A program made the translations under genes and the position numbers. A model generated the notes under the pieces. That model made no database searches and was not told the DNA's origin. It was given only the letters and a program-made list of their open reading frames with translations. A stretch of 64,000 bases of DNA. Origin: JAURDE01 sp965365285. GTDB taxonomy: Bacteria; Bdellovibrionota; Bacteriovoracia; Bacteriovoracales; Bacteriovoracaceae. The stretch is from contig CBDUBC010000004.1 of the NCBI GenBank assembly GCA_965365285.1, positions 10,730 to 74,729 on the forward strand. Direction: 5' to 3'. Numbering within the stretch: position 1 is the stretch's first letter; each line of letters starts with the position of its first letter. Below are positions 41,878-50,171 of this stretch, piece after piece.

Positions 41878-43881
41878 TTATAAGGTAGAGGAAATTTGTT
41901 TCATCTGATAATTCTCCTTTAGCTTTTGAACCAGAAGATCTTTGTCTTTTTCTAGAATCTCTTCTATATCCTCTTGAACTTGATGGAGGGTATTGATATC
42001 AAATTCAAAAAAGGTGCTTCCTGACTGGTTAGTTCCAAACAAATCACCTTGACCTCTAATCTCTAGGTCCTTTTCGGCGATTAAAAAACCGTCAGAATGC
42101 TCTTCAAGGATTTTAAGTCTTGCTTTAGAGTCATCAGAAATATTATTTTCCTGAATGAGGAAAAAATAGCCCTGAAGTTGCCCTCGGCCCACTCGACCTC
42201 TTAGTTGATGGAGTGTTGATAATCCAAAACGTTCAGGGTTTAAGACCGCCATAAGGGTGGCATTAGGAATATTAATCCCTACTTCAATAACAGTCGTTGA
42301 TACAAGAATATCAATCTTTTTATTTTTAAACTGATTAATGATTTTGACTTTTTCATCTGCCAGCATTCTTCCATGAAGAGATTGAATATTAAACTGAGAA
42401 AAAATTTTATTAAGCCTTTGAATTGTAACTTCGAGATTATTAAGACTACTATCTTCATCATCAATTTTAGGAACAACAAAAAAAGCTTGCTCTCCTTGCT
42501 CTAATTTTTTATGAACAAAACCTAAGAACTTAGAAAAGTTTTTTTGAGTCACAATTCTTGATTGGATAGGCTTTTTAAAAGAGGGGAGAGTTTTGATAGT
42601 TGAGATCTCTAAATCGCCAAATTGTGTTAGCTTAAGGGATCGAGGAATAGGGGTAGCACTCATGATGAGAGAGTGCGTTCTCGGATATTTTCTTAATAGA
42701 TAATTCCTCTGCTCTACTCCAAATTTATGCTGCTCATCTATAATGAATAGGCCTAAATTTTTAAATTCTATACCCTCTTGTAAAAGAGAGTGGGTTCCCA
42801 CAATAACCTTGATGGTCCCCACTGAAATCCCTTCATATATTTCTCTTTTTTCCTGGGCCGGAGTTGAACCCAATAAAATTTTGGCTTTTTTAAAATAATG
42901 TTCAAACTCTTCGAAATGCTGATTAGCAAGTGCCTCGGTTGGACATAGGATCGCAATTTGAAAATTACTTTCAAAAAAGATTTTTGTCGCTAAAAGGGCG
43001 ATTGCCGTTTTTCCACAACCAACATCTCCTTGAAGAAGTCGCATCATGGGGTATCCTAGACCAATATCCTTAATAATATCATTAATAGAAACAAACTGAT
43101 CCTCAGTTAATTCGAAGGGCAGTATTTTAAACAGATCATTAGGTATATTTTTTAAAAGAGGAGCTTTATTTTTGGTACGCATCTTTTTTCGTAAAATAAT
43201 TTTGAGCTGATGATTAAAATACTGCTCATACTGAAGCCTCTCAAATGCTTTTTGTTGATCAGCGTAATCAATAAGACCGTGTATCATTTGAAGAGACTCA
43301 CTAAGATCAGGTAGTTGTCTTTTTTTAAGAATATAGCTTGGAATCGATTCTTTTATTTCATCCCATACGCTTTGGGGGATTTTTTGTATGACCTTTTTAA
43401 TTTGAAAGCCTTTTGCCTCACCAATATCAGGATAATCAATTTTGACATGATCCTCAGAAAGAGTTGGGTTTATGATTTGAAATTTACCCTTATATTTTCC
43501 GACTTTTCCAAAAAAGGTGATTTCCTCTAGATCAAGGAGCTTTTTTTCTAATTGGGGATAAGAATTAAACCATCGCAGGGTGAGAAGACTATCGGACTCA
43601 AGATCTTCAACAATAACCGTTAGATTTTTAAGTAGTGTTTTACCTCTTCTTTTTGAGTAGTACTGTGGGACAGACTTCACGTCTTTAATAATGCCTCGAC
43701 CTTTAAAGATGGCATTCTCCTCTAGATCAGCAAAAGATTTGGCGTCAGGAATCCAATCAAGCCTTTTAGGAAAGACATAAATAAGCTGCTCAAGAATATC
43801 TACTCCAGCATCTTTTAAGGCTTGATATGTTTTTGTTTTTCGAGATGAAAATAGTACTTCTAAAGGACTATTTAAATTCAA
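41878..43881 (-). CDS. recG: ATP-dependent DNA helicase RecG
   Basis: RecG remodels stalled replication forks and branched DNA. The 667-residue protein has an N-terminal OB/wedge domain (about 60-160), Walker A GDVGCGKT (about 280-290), the DEQH box IIDEQHKFGVEQR, motif III SATPIPR, and helicase motifs V-VI with TTVIEVGINIPNA and HQLRGRVGRG. The end holds the TRG motif region. It overlaps greA by 14 bases, so the two are translated from one message. Confidence 0.96.
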   Translation of the reverse strand: MNLNSPLEVLFSSRKTKTYQALKDAGVDILEQLIYVFPKRLDWIPDAKSFADLEENAIFKGRGIIKDVKSVPQYYSKRRGKTLLKNLTVIVEDLESDSLLTLRWFNSYPQLEKKLLDLEEITFFGKVGKYKGKFQIINPTLSEDHVKIDYPDIGEAKGFQIKKVIQKIPQSVWDEIKESIPSYILKKRQLPDLSESLQMIHGLIDYADQQKAFERLQYEQYFNHQLKIILRKKMRTKNKAPLLKNIPNDLFKILPFELTEDQFVSINDIIKDIGLGYPMMRLLQGDVGCGKTAIALLATKIFFESNFQIAILCPTEALANQHFEEFEHYFKKAKILLGSTPAQEKREIYEGISVGTIKVIVGTHSLLQEGIEFKNLGLFIIDEQHKFGVEQRNYLLRKYPRTHSLIMSATPIPRSLKLTQFGDLEISTIKTLPSFKKPIQSRIVTQKNFSKFLGFVHKKLEQGEQAFFVVPKIDDEDSSLNNLEVTIQRLNKIFSQFNIQSLHGRMLADEKVKIINQFKNKKIDILVSTTVIEVGINIPNATLMAVLNPERFGLSTLHQLRGRVGRGQLQGYFFLIQENNISDDSKARLKILEEHSDGFLIAEKDLEIRGQGDLFGTNQSGSTFFEFDINTLHQVQEDIEEILEKDKDLLVQKLKENYQMKQISSTL

Positions 43882-44341
43882 ATGAGTCTACCTCGTATTC
43901 GATATCTCCTTTAGGTGCCCTAACAACAACTGTATCGCCCTCACTTTTTCCAAGAAGAGCTTTTCCAATAGGACTTTGATAGGAGATTTTTCCTTTAGCA
44001 AGGTCAGATTCTTCCTGACCTACGATTTGATACACGACTTCTTCACCGTCTTCATCAATAAGAGTGACAGTAGCTCCAAAAACAATCGTTTCACTTTCAA
44101 TAGTCGCAGTATTGATTACTCTTGAATTAGCAACAACACCTTGAAGTTTAGAAATTCTTCCTTCAATAATCGACTGCTTTTCCTTTGCTGCATGATACTC
44201 AGCATTTTCTTTTAAATCACCATGCTCTCTTGCCTCTGCTATCGTCTTTTTAATTTCTTCACGGTCCACTTTTATAAGTTGATCGAGCTCCGCTTGAACT
44301 TTATCCATACCAGCTTGAGTAATAGGTTGTTTTTGATCCAT
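43868..44341 (-). CDS. greA: Transcription elongation factor GreA
   Basis: GreA rescues backtracked RNA polymerase by promoting transcript cleavage. The N-terminal coiled coil has the catalytic tip segment EHGDLKENAEYHAAKEKQ (acidic residues Asp and Glu), and the C-terminal FKBP-like domain has KISYQSPIGKALLGKSEGD. The length of 157 residues is normal. It overlaps the recG start and follows the zinc protein by eight bases. Confidence 0.97.
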   Translation of the reverse strand: MDQKQPITQAGMDKVQAELDQLIKVDREEIKKTIAEAREHGDLKENAEYHAAKEKQSIIEGRISKLQGVVANSRVINTATIESETIVFGATVTLIDEDGEEVVYQIVGQEESDLAKGKISYQSPIGKALLGKSEGDTVVVRAPKGDIEYEVDSFEFK

Positions 44342-44349
44342 AGAAATTC

Positions 44350-44655
44350 CTAATTTTTAAAAAGAGAGTTTGCAGCGTCAAGAAGACTATTCTTATCGTC
44401 CTCTTGATTTCCTGAGCCAGCGAGCTTAAAGAATTCGCAAAAGGTGGGCTTTTCTTTCTCAAGAATTCGCTCAGCTATGGGTTCCCTGCATTCATTATAC
44501 GAGGATGGGTCATAGAATTTACACATACGACAGCATCGAATATAGGCTTGGCAATGAGGGCATTCTTCATTTCGAAAAACTTTTTCACCAAGATTATGCT
44601 CTAAAGCTTTATTGCATGCATAGCAAATAATTTGATTCTTTGTTTCATCATTCAT
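44350..44655 (-). CDS. Small cysteine-rich (zinc-ribbon-like) protein
   Basis: The 101-residue protein has no recognisable family. Cysteines occur as CxxC (CYAC), CxxC (CPHC), CCRMC and single Cys at the end of a C-x11-C spacing, consistent with two zinc sites. The C-terminal half is acidic and likely disordered or helical. Its start abuts the stop of the exported gene upstream and greA follows after eight bases, so it is in the greA unit. A nucleic-acid or protein-binding role is plausible only. Confidence 0.65.
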   Translation of the reverse strand: MNDETKNQIICYACNKALEHNLGEKVFRNEECPHCQAYIRCCRMCKFYDPSSYNECREPIAERILEKEKPTFCEFFKLAGSGNQEDDKNSLLDAANSLFKN

Positions 44656-45150
44656 TTAAAAATCCCAGCTCTTTGCCACCATAAAGTCAAAACCAGAATC
44701 GTTTTTCGCACTTGGCTGAAAAAAGATTTTGGGTAGGTTTTTTTTATTATATTCCTTAATGGCCCTTAGCAAGTTATTTTCATTGGAGTACTCAGCTGTC
44801 TTTGCTACGAGAAAATTTACTAGGAGCATGGAAACCCCTGATATTAATAGGACTTTCTTTCGTTTATCATTATCATTATTAAGAAAACCCCCAATAATTA
44901 AACCGGTCCCTAAGGTTCCCATAATAGCGTTCTCTAGCTTGATGTCACTACCTTCCTGATACTTATCAAGATAACTCTTCGCAACAGGGTCTTTTTCCAG
45001 GTAAAAGCGAAGTCCTTCACCTTTTTGATTGGTGTTTGTATCCACTAGAACTTCTTGGTAATTTACAATGGCGATCCTGGAGCATACTTCTTGGCCAAAG
45101 GCGTTGAAGGTAAGGCATAATAGGAGCGGTATTAGTAATCTCATGGTCAT
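44656..45150 (-). CDS. Exported or membrane protein, unknown
   Basis: The 164-residue protein has a signal peptide (about 1-20) and one or two hydrophobic helices (about 70-88 and 98-115), the first with a Gly-rich LGTGLIIGGF. No family is recognised. Translation could also begin at Met3 (45144). It is the first gene of the six-gene minus-strand unit ending at 40541, and it diverges from ubiB with 30 bases between starts. The next gene begins at the base after its stop. Confidence 0.6.
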   Translation of the reverse strand: MTMRLLIPLLLCLTFNAFGQEVCSRIAIVNYQEVLVDTNTNQKGEGLRFYLEKDPVAKSYLDKYQEGSDIKLENAIMGTLGTGLIIGGFLNNDNDKRKKVLLISGVSMLLVNFLVAKTAEYSNENNLLRAIKEYNKKNLPKIFFQPSAKNDSGFDFMVAKSWDF

Positions 45151-45180
45151 TGATTTTAAAATTTAAATAGGGCTAAGTCT

Positions 45181-46881
45181 ATGGATCTTATCAGAACGGG
45201 GCTAGGTATAGGGAAGACCATTAAAAATGTAGGTCGTCTCCGAGAAATTGCTCTTATTTTTGCTAAGCATGGACTTGAAGAATTTCTCTCCCTTGCTGTT
45301 ACTTCAAAGATTCCTAATTTTGTTCTTCCAAAATCAAATCGTGCAAAATTAGAAGAAAAAACTAATTTTCATAAAACTCTTGGAAAAAGACTAAGAAACT
45401 GTTTTGAAGAACTTGGTCCTACCTTTATAAAATTTGGTCAGCTGATCTCATCACGAGAAGATCTTTTTGATCCTGCATTTATTGAAGAGATGCAGATGCT
45501 TCGAGATAAAGTTCGTCCGGAGCCTTTTGAAATAGATCAAGAGACGATTGAAAACTCTTGGGGATGTTCTTTAACGGACGTTGTACAAAATATTGATCAA
45601 GACCCTATTGGAGTAGCCTCTATCGGTTCTGTCTATCGAGCAAGACTACTTAATGGGGATGATATCGTTTTAAAGGTTCGAAGACCAAATATTGAAAAAA
45701 GAATTGAAACGGACTTTCCTATTCTCCTCTATATCGTTGAGCAAGCTGAAAAGGTGAGTCAGGATTTGAAATCGCTGGCCCTATCGCGTATTCTCAGAGA
45801 TTTTTCCATGACCCTGCAAGTGGAGCTTAACTTTAATAGAGAAGCTCTCAATGCTCAAAGACTTAAAACAAATTTAGAAAAGCATGATGAAGAGGGAATT
45901 TTTTATATCCCAAACGTATATGAGGAGTTCACAACGGAAGAAGTTCTTGTCATAGAATTTCTAGATGGAATTCCATTCAGTGATTATGATGAAATTATAA
46001 AGTATGAAGAAGAGCTCTATCCTAAAATGGAAAAAGGAATCCGTCTTTTTATTAAGACCTTTCTTCAGGATGGTTTTTTTCATGCGGATCTTCATGGTGG
46101 CAATTTCTTTTATTTAAGAAATGGTCAAATTGGTCTTGTAGATTTTGGACTGATGGGTAATCTCGCAGTGAGAAGTCGACAAAACTTTCTTGCAATCGTT
46201 TATTCTCTCTTTACCTATAATTTTGAAAACCTTGTTTATGAGTTCTTAGATGTTGCAGATTATGAGGATATTCCAGATACCGACCGTCTCATAAGTGATG
46301 TAAGGGATGCTCTCTCTCCCTTTATTGGTCTTACGGTTGCTCAAACCAACGTCGCTCATCTCTTAAGATCGGTTGTAAGAGTTCTTAACTCTCATCAAAT
46401 CTATCTTCCACGAGAGTGGTATATCGTCTTTAGAGCGTTTATTACCCTTGATGGAGTAAGTAAATCACTTGATATGGATTTTGATCTCTTTGGTATATTA
46501 GAAGAAGACATTCATGATCTTTTTAAAAAATCGGTGACAAAAGAAAATGTTTATGAAGAAGTCTTTTGGCTAGGAAAAGATATTCTTGGATCTTTTAGGA
46601 TGATTCCTAGACATCTTCGCTGGTTTTTAAGAGATTGGTCTAAAAAGAATTATGCCTTTGAAGTCATTCATACAGGTCATGAAAAATCAGTGGAGACGCT
46701 TACTGGATCTGTCATTTTTCTTGGCTTTATTCTGCTAAGCTGTGTCTTTATAATTTCAGGAGTGCGCTTTCTTCCAGAAGAGCCCATATCCTTTAAAACG
46801 ATTCCTCATCTGACCTATATTTTTTGGTTTCTTGGTCTGATCTTTTTTTGGAAAGGCTTAAAGTATATAAAAAAACAATAG
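45181..46881 (+). CDS. ubiB: UbiB/ABC1-family atypical kinase
   Basis: UbiB-family proteins are membrane-bound ATPases that support quinone synthesis or lipid movement. The 566-residue protein has the KxGQ motif in FIKFGQLISSREDL, the Ala-rich loop in GVASIGSVYRARL, the catalytic HADLHGGNF and the DFG-like VDFGLMG. Two membrane helices lie near the C terminus (about 505-525 and 540-558). All family motifs are present. It stands alone, divergent from the greA unit. No other ubi gene is close, so a role beyond quinones is possible. Confidence 0.9.
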   Translation: MDLIRTGLGIGKTIKNVGRLREIALIFAKHGLEEFLSLAVTSKIPNFVLPKSNRAKLEEKTNFHKTLGKRLRNCFEELGPTFIKFGQLISSREDLFDPAFIEEMQMLRDKVRPEPFEIDQETIENSWGCSLTDVVQNIDQDPIGVASIGSVYRARLLNGDDIVLKVRRPNIEKRIETDFPILLYIVEQAEKVSQDLKSLALSRILRDFSMTLQVELNFNREALNAQRLKTNLEKHDEEGIFYIPNVYEEFTTEEVLVIEFLDGIPFSDYDEIIKYEEELYPKMEKGIRLFIKTFLQDGFFHADLHGGNFFYLRNGQIGLVDFGLMGNLAVRSRQNFLAIVYSLFTYNFENLVYEFLDVADYEDIPDTDRLISDVRDALSPFIGLTVAQTNVAHLLRSVVRVLNSHQIYLPREWYIVFRAFITLDGVSKSLDMDFDLFGILEEDIHDLFKKSVTKENVYEEVFWLGKDILGSFRMIPRHLRWFLRDWSKKNYAFEVIHTGHEKSVETLTGSVIFLGFILLSCVFIISGVRFLPEEPISFKTIPHLTYIFWFLGLIFFWKGLKYIKKQ

Positions 46882-46916
46882 TCCAGGAAGGAATGAGGCT
46901 TCACAGCTGAATTAAC

Positions 46917-47945
46917 TCATACGCTATCAAGACCACAAAAATAGATAGGTAGATAAGGGACCTTATTTTTCATCTCAAAAGGCCCGTGAAGAACTTGTAG
47001 AAAGGTTTTAGTGTCGCACTCAAATGTCTCATCCTTATACGTAAAAGTGACTTGAGGGCAACAGCTTATAAGTCGTAACTTGCGATCTGTTACTCTACTT
47101 AAAAAATCATCGAGAAGCCTTTGATTCCCTACTCTAAAAAAGGCGCTGAAGATGACTTGACCCAGATCGTCCTCTCCACGATCCTCAAGCCAAATCGATT
47201 GCCTTTTTAGAAGAGGAAGAAGATTTCCTTCTTCCGAAGGATCTATACCGTATTCATGAATAAGATTATCGAGGTCTTGCCCTTTATTTTTGATAAAGTA
47301 GCTTTTGATTTTACCTTGTACTTCTTTTATATAAAGTTCTGAAGATTCAATTTTACCTAATGTCTCCCAATCCTCATCAGTTCGATGAAATTTAATGACT
47401 TCGTCCTTTTGATTATAAAGGGTTTTGATTTCTTCCCATTGATTAGGGGTGAGATCAGTATAAGGGATCTTTTGATAGCTTTTAAGGATTTCAGTTGAAA
47501 GTGGGCCTGGAGGTTTTGTTTGAATCGATTTTCCCGCTTCAAAAAAATTAAAACGCTCATAAAAATCGCTGAGATTACTCCATAGGATAAAATAGGCAAC
47601 TTTTTCCTCATTTTGAGAGATAAGCGCTTTTAGGAAATCACTGAAGATCCCTTTGCCTCTTATTTCTTTAGATGAGCAGACTCCTCCCAATAGTGCAACT
47701 GGAGTCTTCACTCCTTTCATAGTGAGATATCGATAGGATATTCCAATATGAGCGCAAACTTTATTATCCTTTATAAGGATATGATTATTATTCGCATTTT
47801 CCTCTTTCATAAGAGGGTAGAAATCGATCATAAAACTGTTGCCATTAGAATAGCCCAGCGACTCTTCAATTAGCTTTAAAGTTTCATTTCTGTATTTCGG
47901 TGATTTTTTAAGATTGGAGACGACTAAATTATTTTTTCTATCCAT
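46917..47945 (-). CDS. GNAT-family acetyltransferase
   Basis: The N-terminal half has a GNAT fold with the acetyl-CoA loop in VCSSKEIRGKGIFSDFLKAL (RGKGIF is the Q/R-x-x-G-x-G/A form). The C-terminal 180 residues have no recognisable domain. The length of 342 residues is more than a single GNAT and resembles two-domain acetyltransferases of the Eis type, though this is only by shape. The substrate is unknown. A convergent gap of 35 bases to ubiB holds no terminator. Confidence 0.75.
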   Translation of the reverse strand: MDRKNNLVVSNLKKSPKYRNETLKLIEESLGYSNGNSFMIDFYPLMKEENANNNHILIKDNKVCAHIGISYRYLTMKGVKTPVALLGGVCSSKEIRGKGIFSDFLKALISQNEEKVAYFILWSNLSDFYERFNFFEAGKSIQTKPPGPLSTEILKSYQKIPYTDLTPNQWEEIKTLYNQKDEVIKFHRTDEDWETLGKIESSELYIKEVQGKIKSYFIKNKGQDLDNLIHEYGIDPSEEGNLLPLLKRQSIWLEDRGEDDLGQVIFSAFFRVGNQRLLDDFLSRVTDRKLRLISCCPQVTFTYKDETFECDTKTFLQVLHGPFEMKNKVPYLPIYFCGLDSV

Positions 47946-48091
47946 CCCTCTATTGTCCTATAGGAAAGATAGTCCTTTCAAGGTGGAATTAAATGCATAA
48001 AAAGGCAAAGTTTACCGGATTTTAATATTTAAAAATAAATATTTCCTTCCTCTCTAAAGATTTTATTTATTGTTTCGAACGGTAGTCGAAG

Positions 48092-48121
48092 GAAACTTTC
48101 CCATCCTATGGGAACTGTTTC
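48092..48121 (+). promoter_or_regulatory. Stem-loop in the leader of flagellin 1
   Basis: GAAAC-T-TTCCCAT, loop CCT, then ATGGGAA-CT-GTTTC: the inner seven base pairs are perfect and the outer five pair across a small internal loop. It ends 46 bases before the GTG start. No U-tract follows, so it is not a simple terminator. It may stabilise the mRNA or bind a regulator. Confidence 0.55.
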
Positions 48122-48167
48122 TCTGGCAAAAAGGACTTTTGCTAGAACCCATATCAAGGAGGATAAC

Positions 48168-49016
48168 GTGGGACTTCGGATTAACACCAACGTGGCCTCG
48201 ATAAATGCCCAAAGGAATTTGGGACAAACTCGACTGGCCCTCAACAAAACGCTCGAAAAACTGTCTTCAGGACAGAGAATTAACCGAGCAGGGGATGATG
48301 CCGCTGGATTGGCCATCTCTGAAAACCTTAAGGCCCAAATCAGAGGTTTAGGACAAGCCGAAAGAAATGCTGAAGATGGTATTTCACTTGTTCAAATTGC
48401 TGAAGGCGCCCTTGCAGAAGTTTCGAACATTCTCATTAGACTTAGAGAACTCGCCGTTCAAGCTGCTTCGGATACTATCGGAAGTACAGAACGAAAGTTT
48501 CTTAACGTCGAATTTGAACAGCTAACTTCTGAAATCGACAGAATTGCAAACTCTACTGAATTTAACAGAGTTCCTCTGCTAAATGGTACTGGTGCAGTTT
48601 TCGACATCCAAATTGGAACTCGAAATGATCCTATTACTGATAGGCTAACGTTTGATGCTTCTAGTGCGGATGTAAATGTGGCGGCATTAGGGTTAAACCT
48701 AGCCTCAGTTGCTGATAAGATTTCTTCCCAGAATTCCTTATCCTCGATTGACCAGGCGATTATTTCGGTTTCAGGTATTAGAGCAGACTTCGGTGCTCTC
48801 CAAAACCGACTACAGTCAACCATTAACAATGTTCAGGTAAGTATTGAAAACTTATCTGCTGCGAATTCTCGAGTTAGAGATACAGATGTAGCGAAAGAAA
48901 CCGCTGAACTTACAAGAAATAATATTCTTGTTCAAGCTGGTACTTCCGTTCTTGCACAAGCGAACGCTTCTTCAAGAAATGCTCTACAACTTATTAACTC
49001 AGCTTCGCAACTTTAA
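48168..49016 (+). CDS. fliC: Flagellin 1
   Basis: A flagellin of about 282 residues. The D0/D1 N terminus (MGLRINTNVASINAQRNL) and the C terminus (ELTRNNILVQAGTSVLAQAN) are conserved and the variable outer domains are very short. I chose GTG at 48168: a strong AAGGAGG ribosome site (48156-48162) lies five bases before it and the product then begins with the canonical flagellin sequence. An ATG at 48108 would add 20 unrelated residues and lies inside a leader hairpin. A second flagellin gene follows. I see no good sigma-28 element upstream. Confidence 0.95.
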   Translation: MGLRINTNVASINAQRNLGQTRLALNKTLEKLSSGQRINRAGDDAAGLAISENLKAQIRGLGQAERNAEDGISLVQIAEGALAEVSNILIRLRELAVQAASDTIGSTERKFLNVEFEQLTSEIDRIANSTEFNRVPLLNGTGAVFDIQIGTRNDPITDRLTFDASSADVNVAALGLNLASVADKISSQNSLSSIDQAIISVSGIRADFGALQNRLQSTINNVQVSIENLSAANSRVRDTDVAKETAELTRNNILVQAGTSVLAQANASSRNALQLINSASQL

Positions 49017-49035
49017 TGAATGAGGAGAAGGAATA

Positions 49036-49062
49036 ATGGATACGATAAATAACAGTTGTTAA
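49036..49062 (+). CDS. Possible eight-codon micro-ORF between flagellins
   Basis: ATG at 49036 opens a frame of eight codons (MDTINNSC) ending in TAA at 49062. AGGAGAAGGA lies just before it, a strong ribosome site. It begins 20 bases after the flagellin 1 stop. It may be a leader peptide for the 226-base region before flagellin 2, or chance. Confidence 0.3.
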   Translation: MDTINNSC

Positions 49063-49184
49063 GGCACTTCGGACAGTTGTTGCACCTGTAGCAATGATTG
49101 TTTGAAAAACCTTAACTTTATGTGAGTTTAAACTGTTTTTCGATTTTCGAAATTGAGGGATTGATGAATTTAATATTAACAATT

Positions 49185-49203
49185 ATTGAGCAGGAAGCTC
49201 AAT
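49185..49203 (+). promoter_or_regulatory. Stem-loop in the leader of flagellin 2
   Basis: ATTGAGC, loop AGGAA, then GCTCAAT, a perfect seven-base-pair stem. The ribosome site of the micro-ORF at 49225 starts eight bases after it. No T-run follows. Confidence 0.45.
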
Positions 49204-49224
49204 TGCGAACAGGAGGTTTGAAGT

Positions 49225-49239
49225 ATGAGAGGAGATTAA
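49225..49239 (+). CDS. Four-codon micro-ORF coupled to flagellin 2
   Basis: ATG-AGA-GGA-GAT-TAA, preceded by the near-perfect ribosome site AGGAGGT (49211-49217) with a seven-base spacing. The AGA-GGA-GAT codons themselves form the ribosome site of flagellin 2, whose ATG lies three bases after the TAA. Translation of the micro-ORF could thus clear or re-use that site. Confidence 0.45.
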   Translation: MRGD

Positions 49240-49242
49240 TTT

Positions 49243-50076
49243 ATGGGACTACGAATCAACACAAATGTTGCGTCCATTTCGGCGCAGAGATCCTTAGGGA
49301 TCAATTCAAGCAACCTGAAAGACAACTTAAGAAAGCTGTCATCAGGTGAAAGAGTAACCAGGGCCGGCGACGATGCTGCCGGGCTAGCGATTAGTGAAAA
49401 CCTAAAAGCCCAAATTAGGGGAATTAGGCAAGCTGGTAGAAACGCAAACGATGCGATTTCTTTTATCCAGACTGCTGAAGGGGGATTGAGTGAAATTTCT
49501 AACATCATCATCCGACTCAGAGAACTTGCGATCCAAGCTGCTTCTGATACGATCGGTGACACAGAAAGATCATTTGGCGATATTGAGTTTCAACAACTCA
49601 AGGAAGAAATCGACAGAATCGCTAGAAGTGCCGAGTTTAACGGAACCCAGCTTCTTGATGGAACTGGTGGACAACTTGAATTCCAAATTGGGATCAATAA
49701 TGACCCAATCCTGGACAGGTTACGTTATGACGGTACATCGGCCGATGCGACACTGGCCGCTTTGGGACTCACAGCTGAATCCGTTAGTTCAAAGCAAGGA
49801 GCTCAAGTATCCCTCAAAAAACTTGATAATGCCCTTGTACAAATTAACGGTGTTAGAGCGAATTTGGGAGCTGTCCAAAATAGGTTGTCTTCGATTATCA
49901 ACAACCTTGGGACAAGTGATGAAAACCTTAGTGCTGCAAACTCACGAGTTAGAGACGTTGATGTCGCTAATGAAACTGCAGAGCTTACTAAGAACAACAT
50001 ACTTGTTCAGGCGGGTGTAAGTGTATTGGCCCAGGCCAATCAGTACCCAAGTAGTGCTCTAAAACTGATAGGATAA
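49243..50076 (+). CDS. fliC: Flagellin 2
   Basis: A second flagellin of 277 residues, plainly paralogous to flagellin 1: both begin MGLRINTNVAS and share the AGDDAAGLAISENLKAQIRG block (about residues 43-62) and the C-terminal LTKNNILVQAGVSVLAQANQ block. The variable centre is as short as in flagellin 1. It has its own long leader with a stem-loop and micro-ORF, and a strong terminator after the stop. Bdellovibrio filaments are built from several flagellins, so differential positioning along the filament is likely but not shown here. Confidence 0.95.
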   Translation: MGLRINTNVASISAQRSLGINSSNLKDNLRKLSSGERVTRAGDDAAGLAISENLKAQIRGIRQAGRNANDAISFIQTAEGGLSEISNIIIRLRELAIQAASDTIGDTERSFGDIEFQQLKEEIDRIARSAEFNGTQLLDGTGGQLEFQIGINNDPILDRLRYDGTSADATLAALGLTAESVSSKQGAQVSLKKLDNALVQINGVRANLGAVQNRLSSIINNLGTSDENLSAANSRVRDVDVANETAELTKNNILVQAGVSVLAQANQYPSSALKLIG

Positions 50077-50096
50077 TTTTAGTTTAAACTCATAAT

Positions 50097-50132
50097 TGCC
50101 CTTTGCTCTAAATTGAGCAAGGGCATTTTTTT
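50097..50132 (+). terminator. Rho-independent terminator of flagellin 2
   Basis: TGCCCTTTGCTC and GAGCAAGGGCA pair with a single bulged base and a short loop, followed by seven T residues. Confidence 0.9.
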
Positions 50133-50171
50133 AATTATAGTTGAACGAAAGCTTGTTATAATTAAGGGTAT

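Noticed and set aside
48124..48143. TGGCA followed by TTGC, a possible sigma-54 promoter before flagellin 1
   Set aside because: The GG and GC elements are about four bases too far apart for the -24/-12 spacing, and the site is next to the ribosome site.
48108..48167. N-terminal extension of flagellin 1 from an ATG at 48108
   Set aside because: It adds 20 residues with no flagellin similarity, has no ribosome site and starts in a hairpin. GTG at 48168 has a strong ribosome site and the canonical N terminus.
50157..50162. TATAAT with an extended TG just before the SDR gene
   Set aside because: A start site there would fall after the ribosome site and almost at the ATG; no -35 is at the correct distance.
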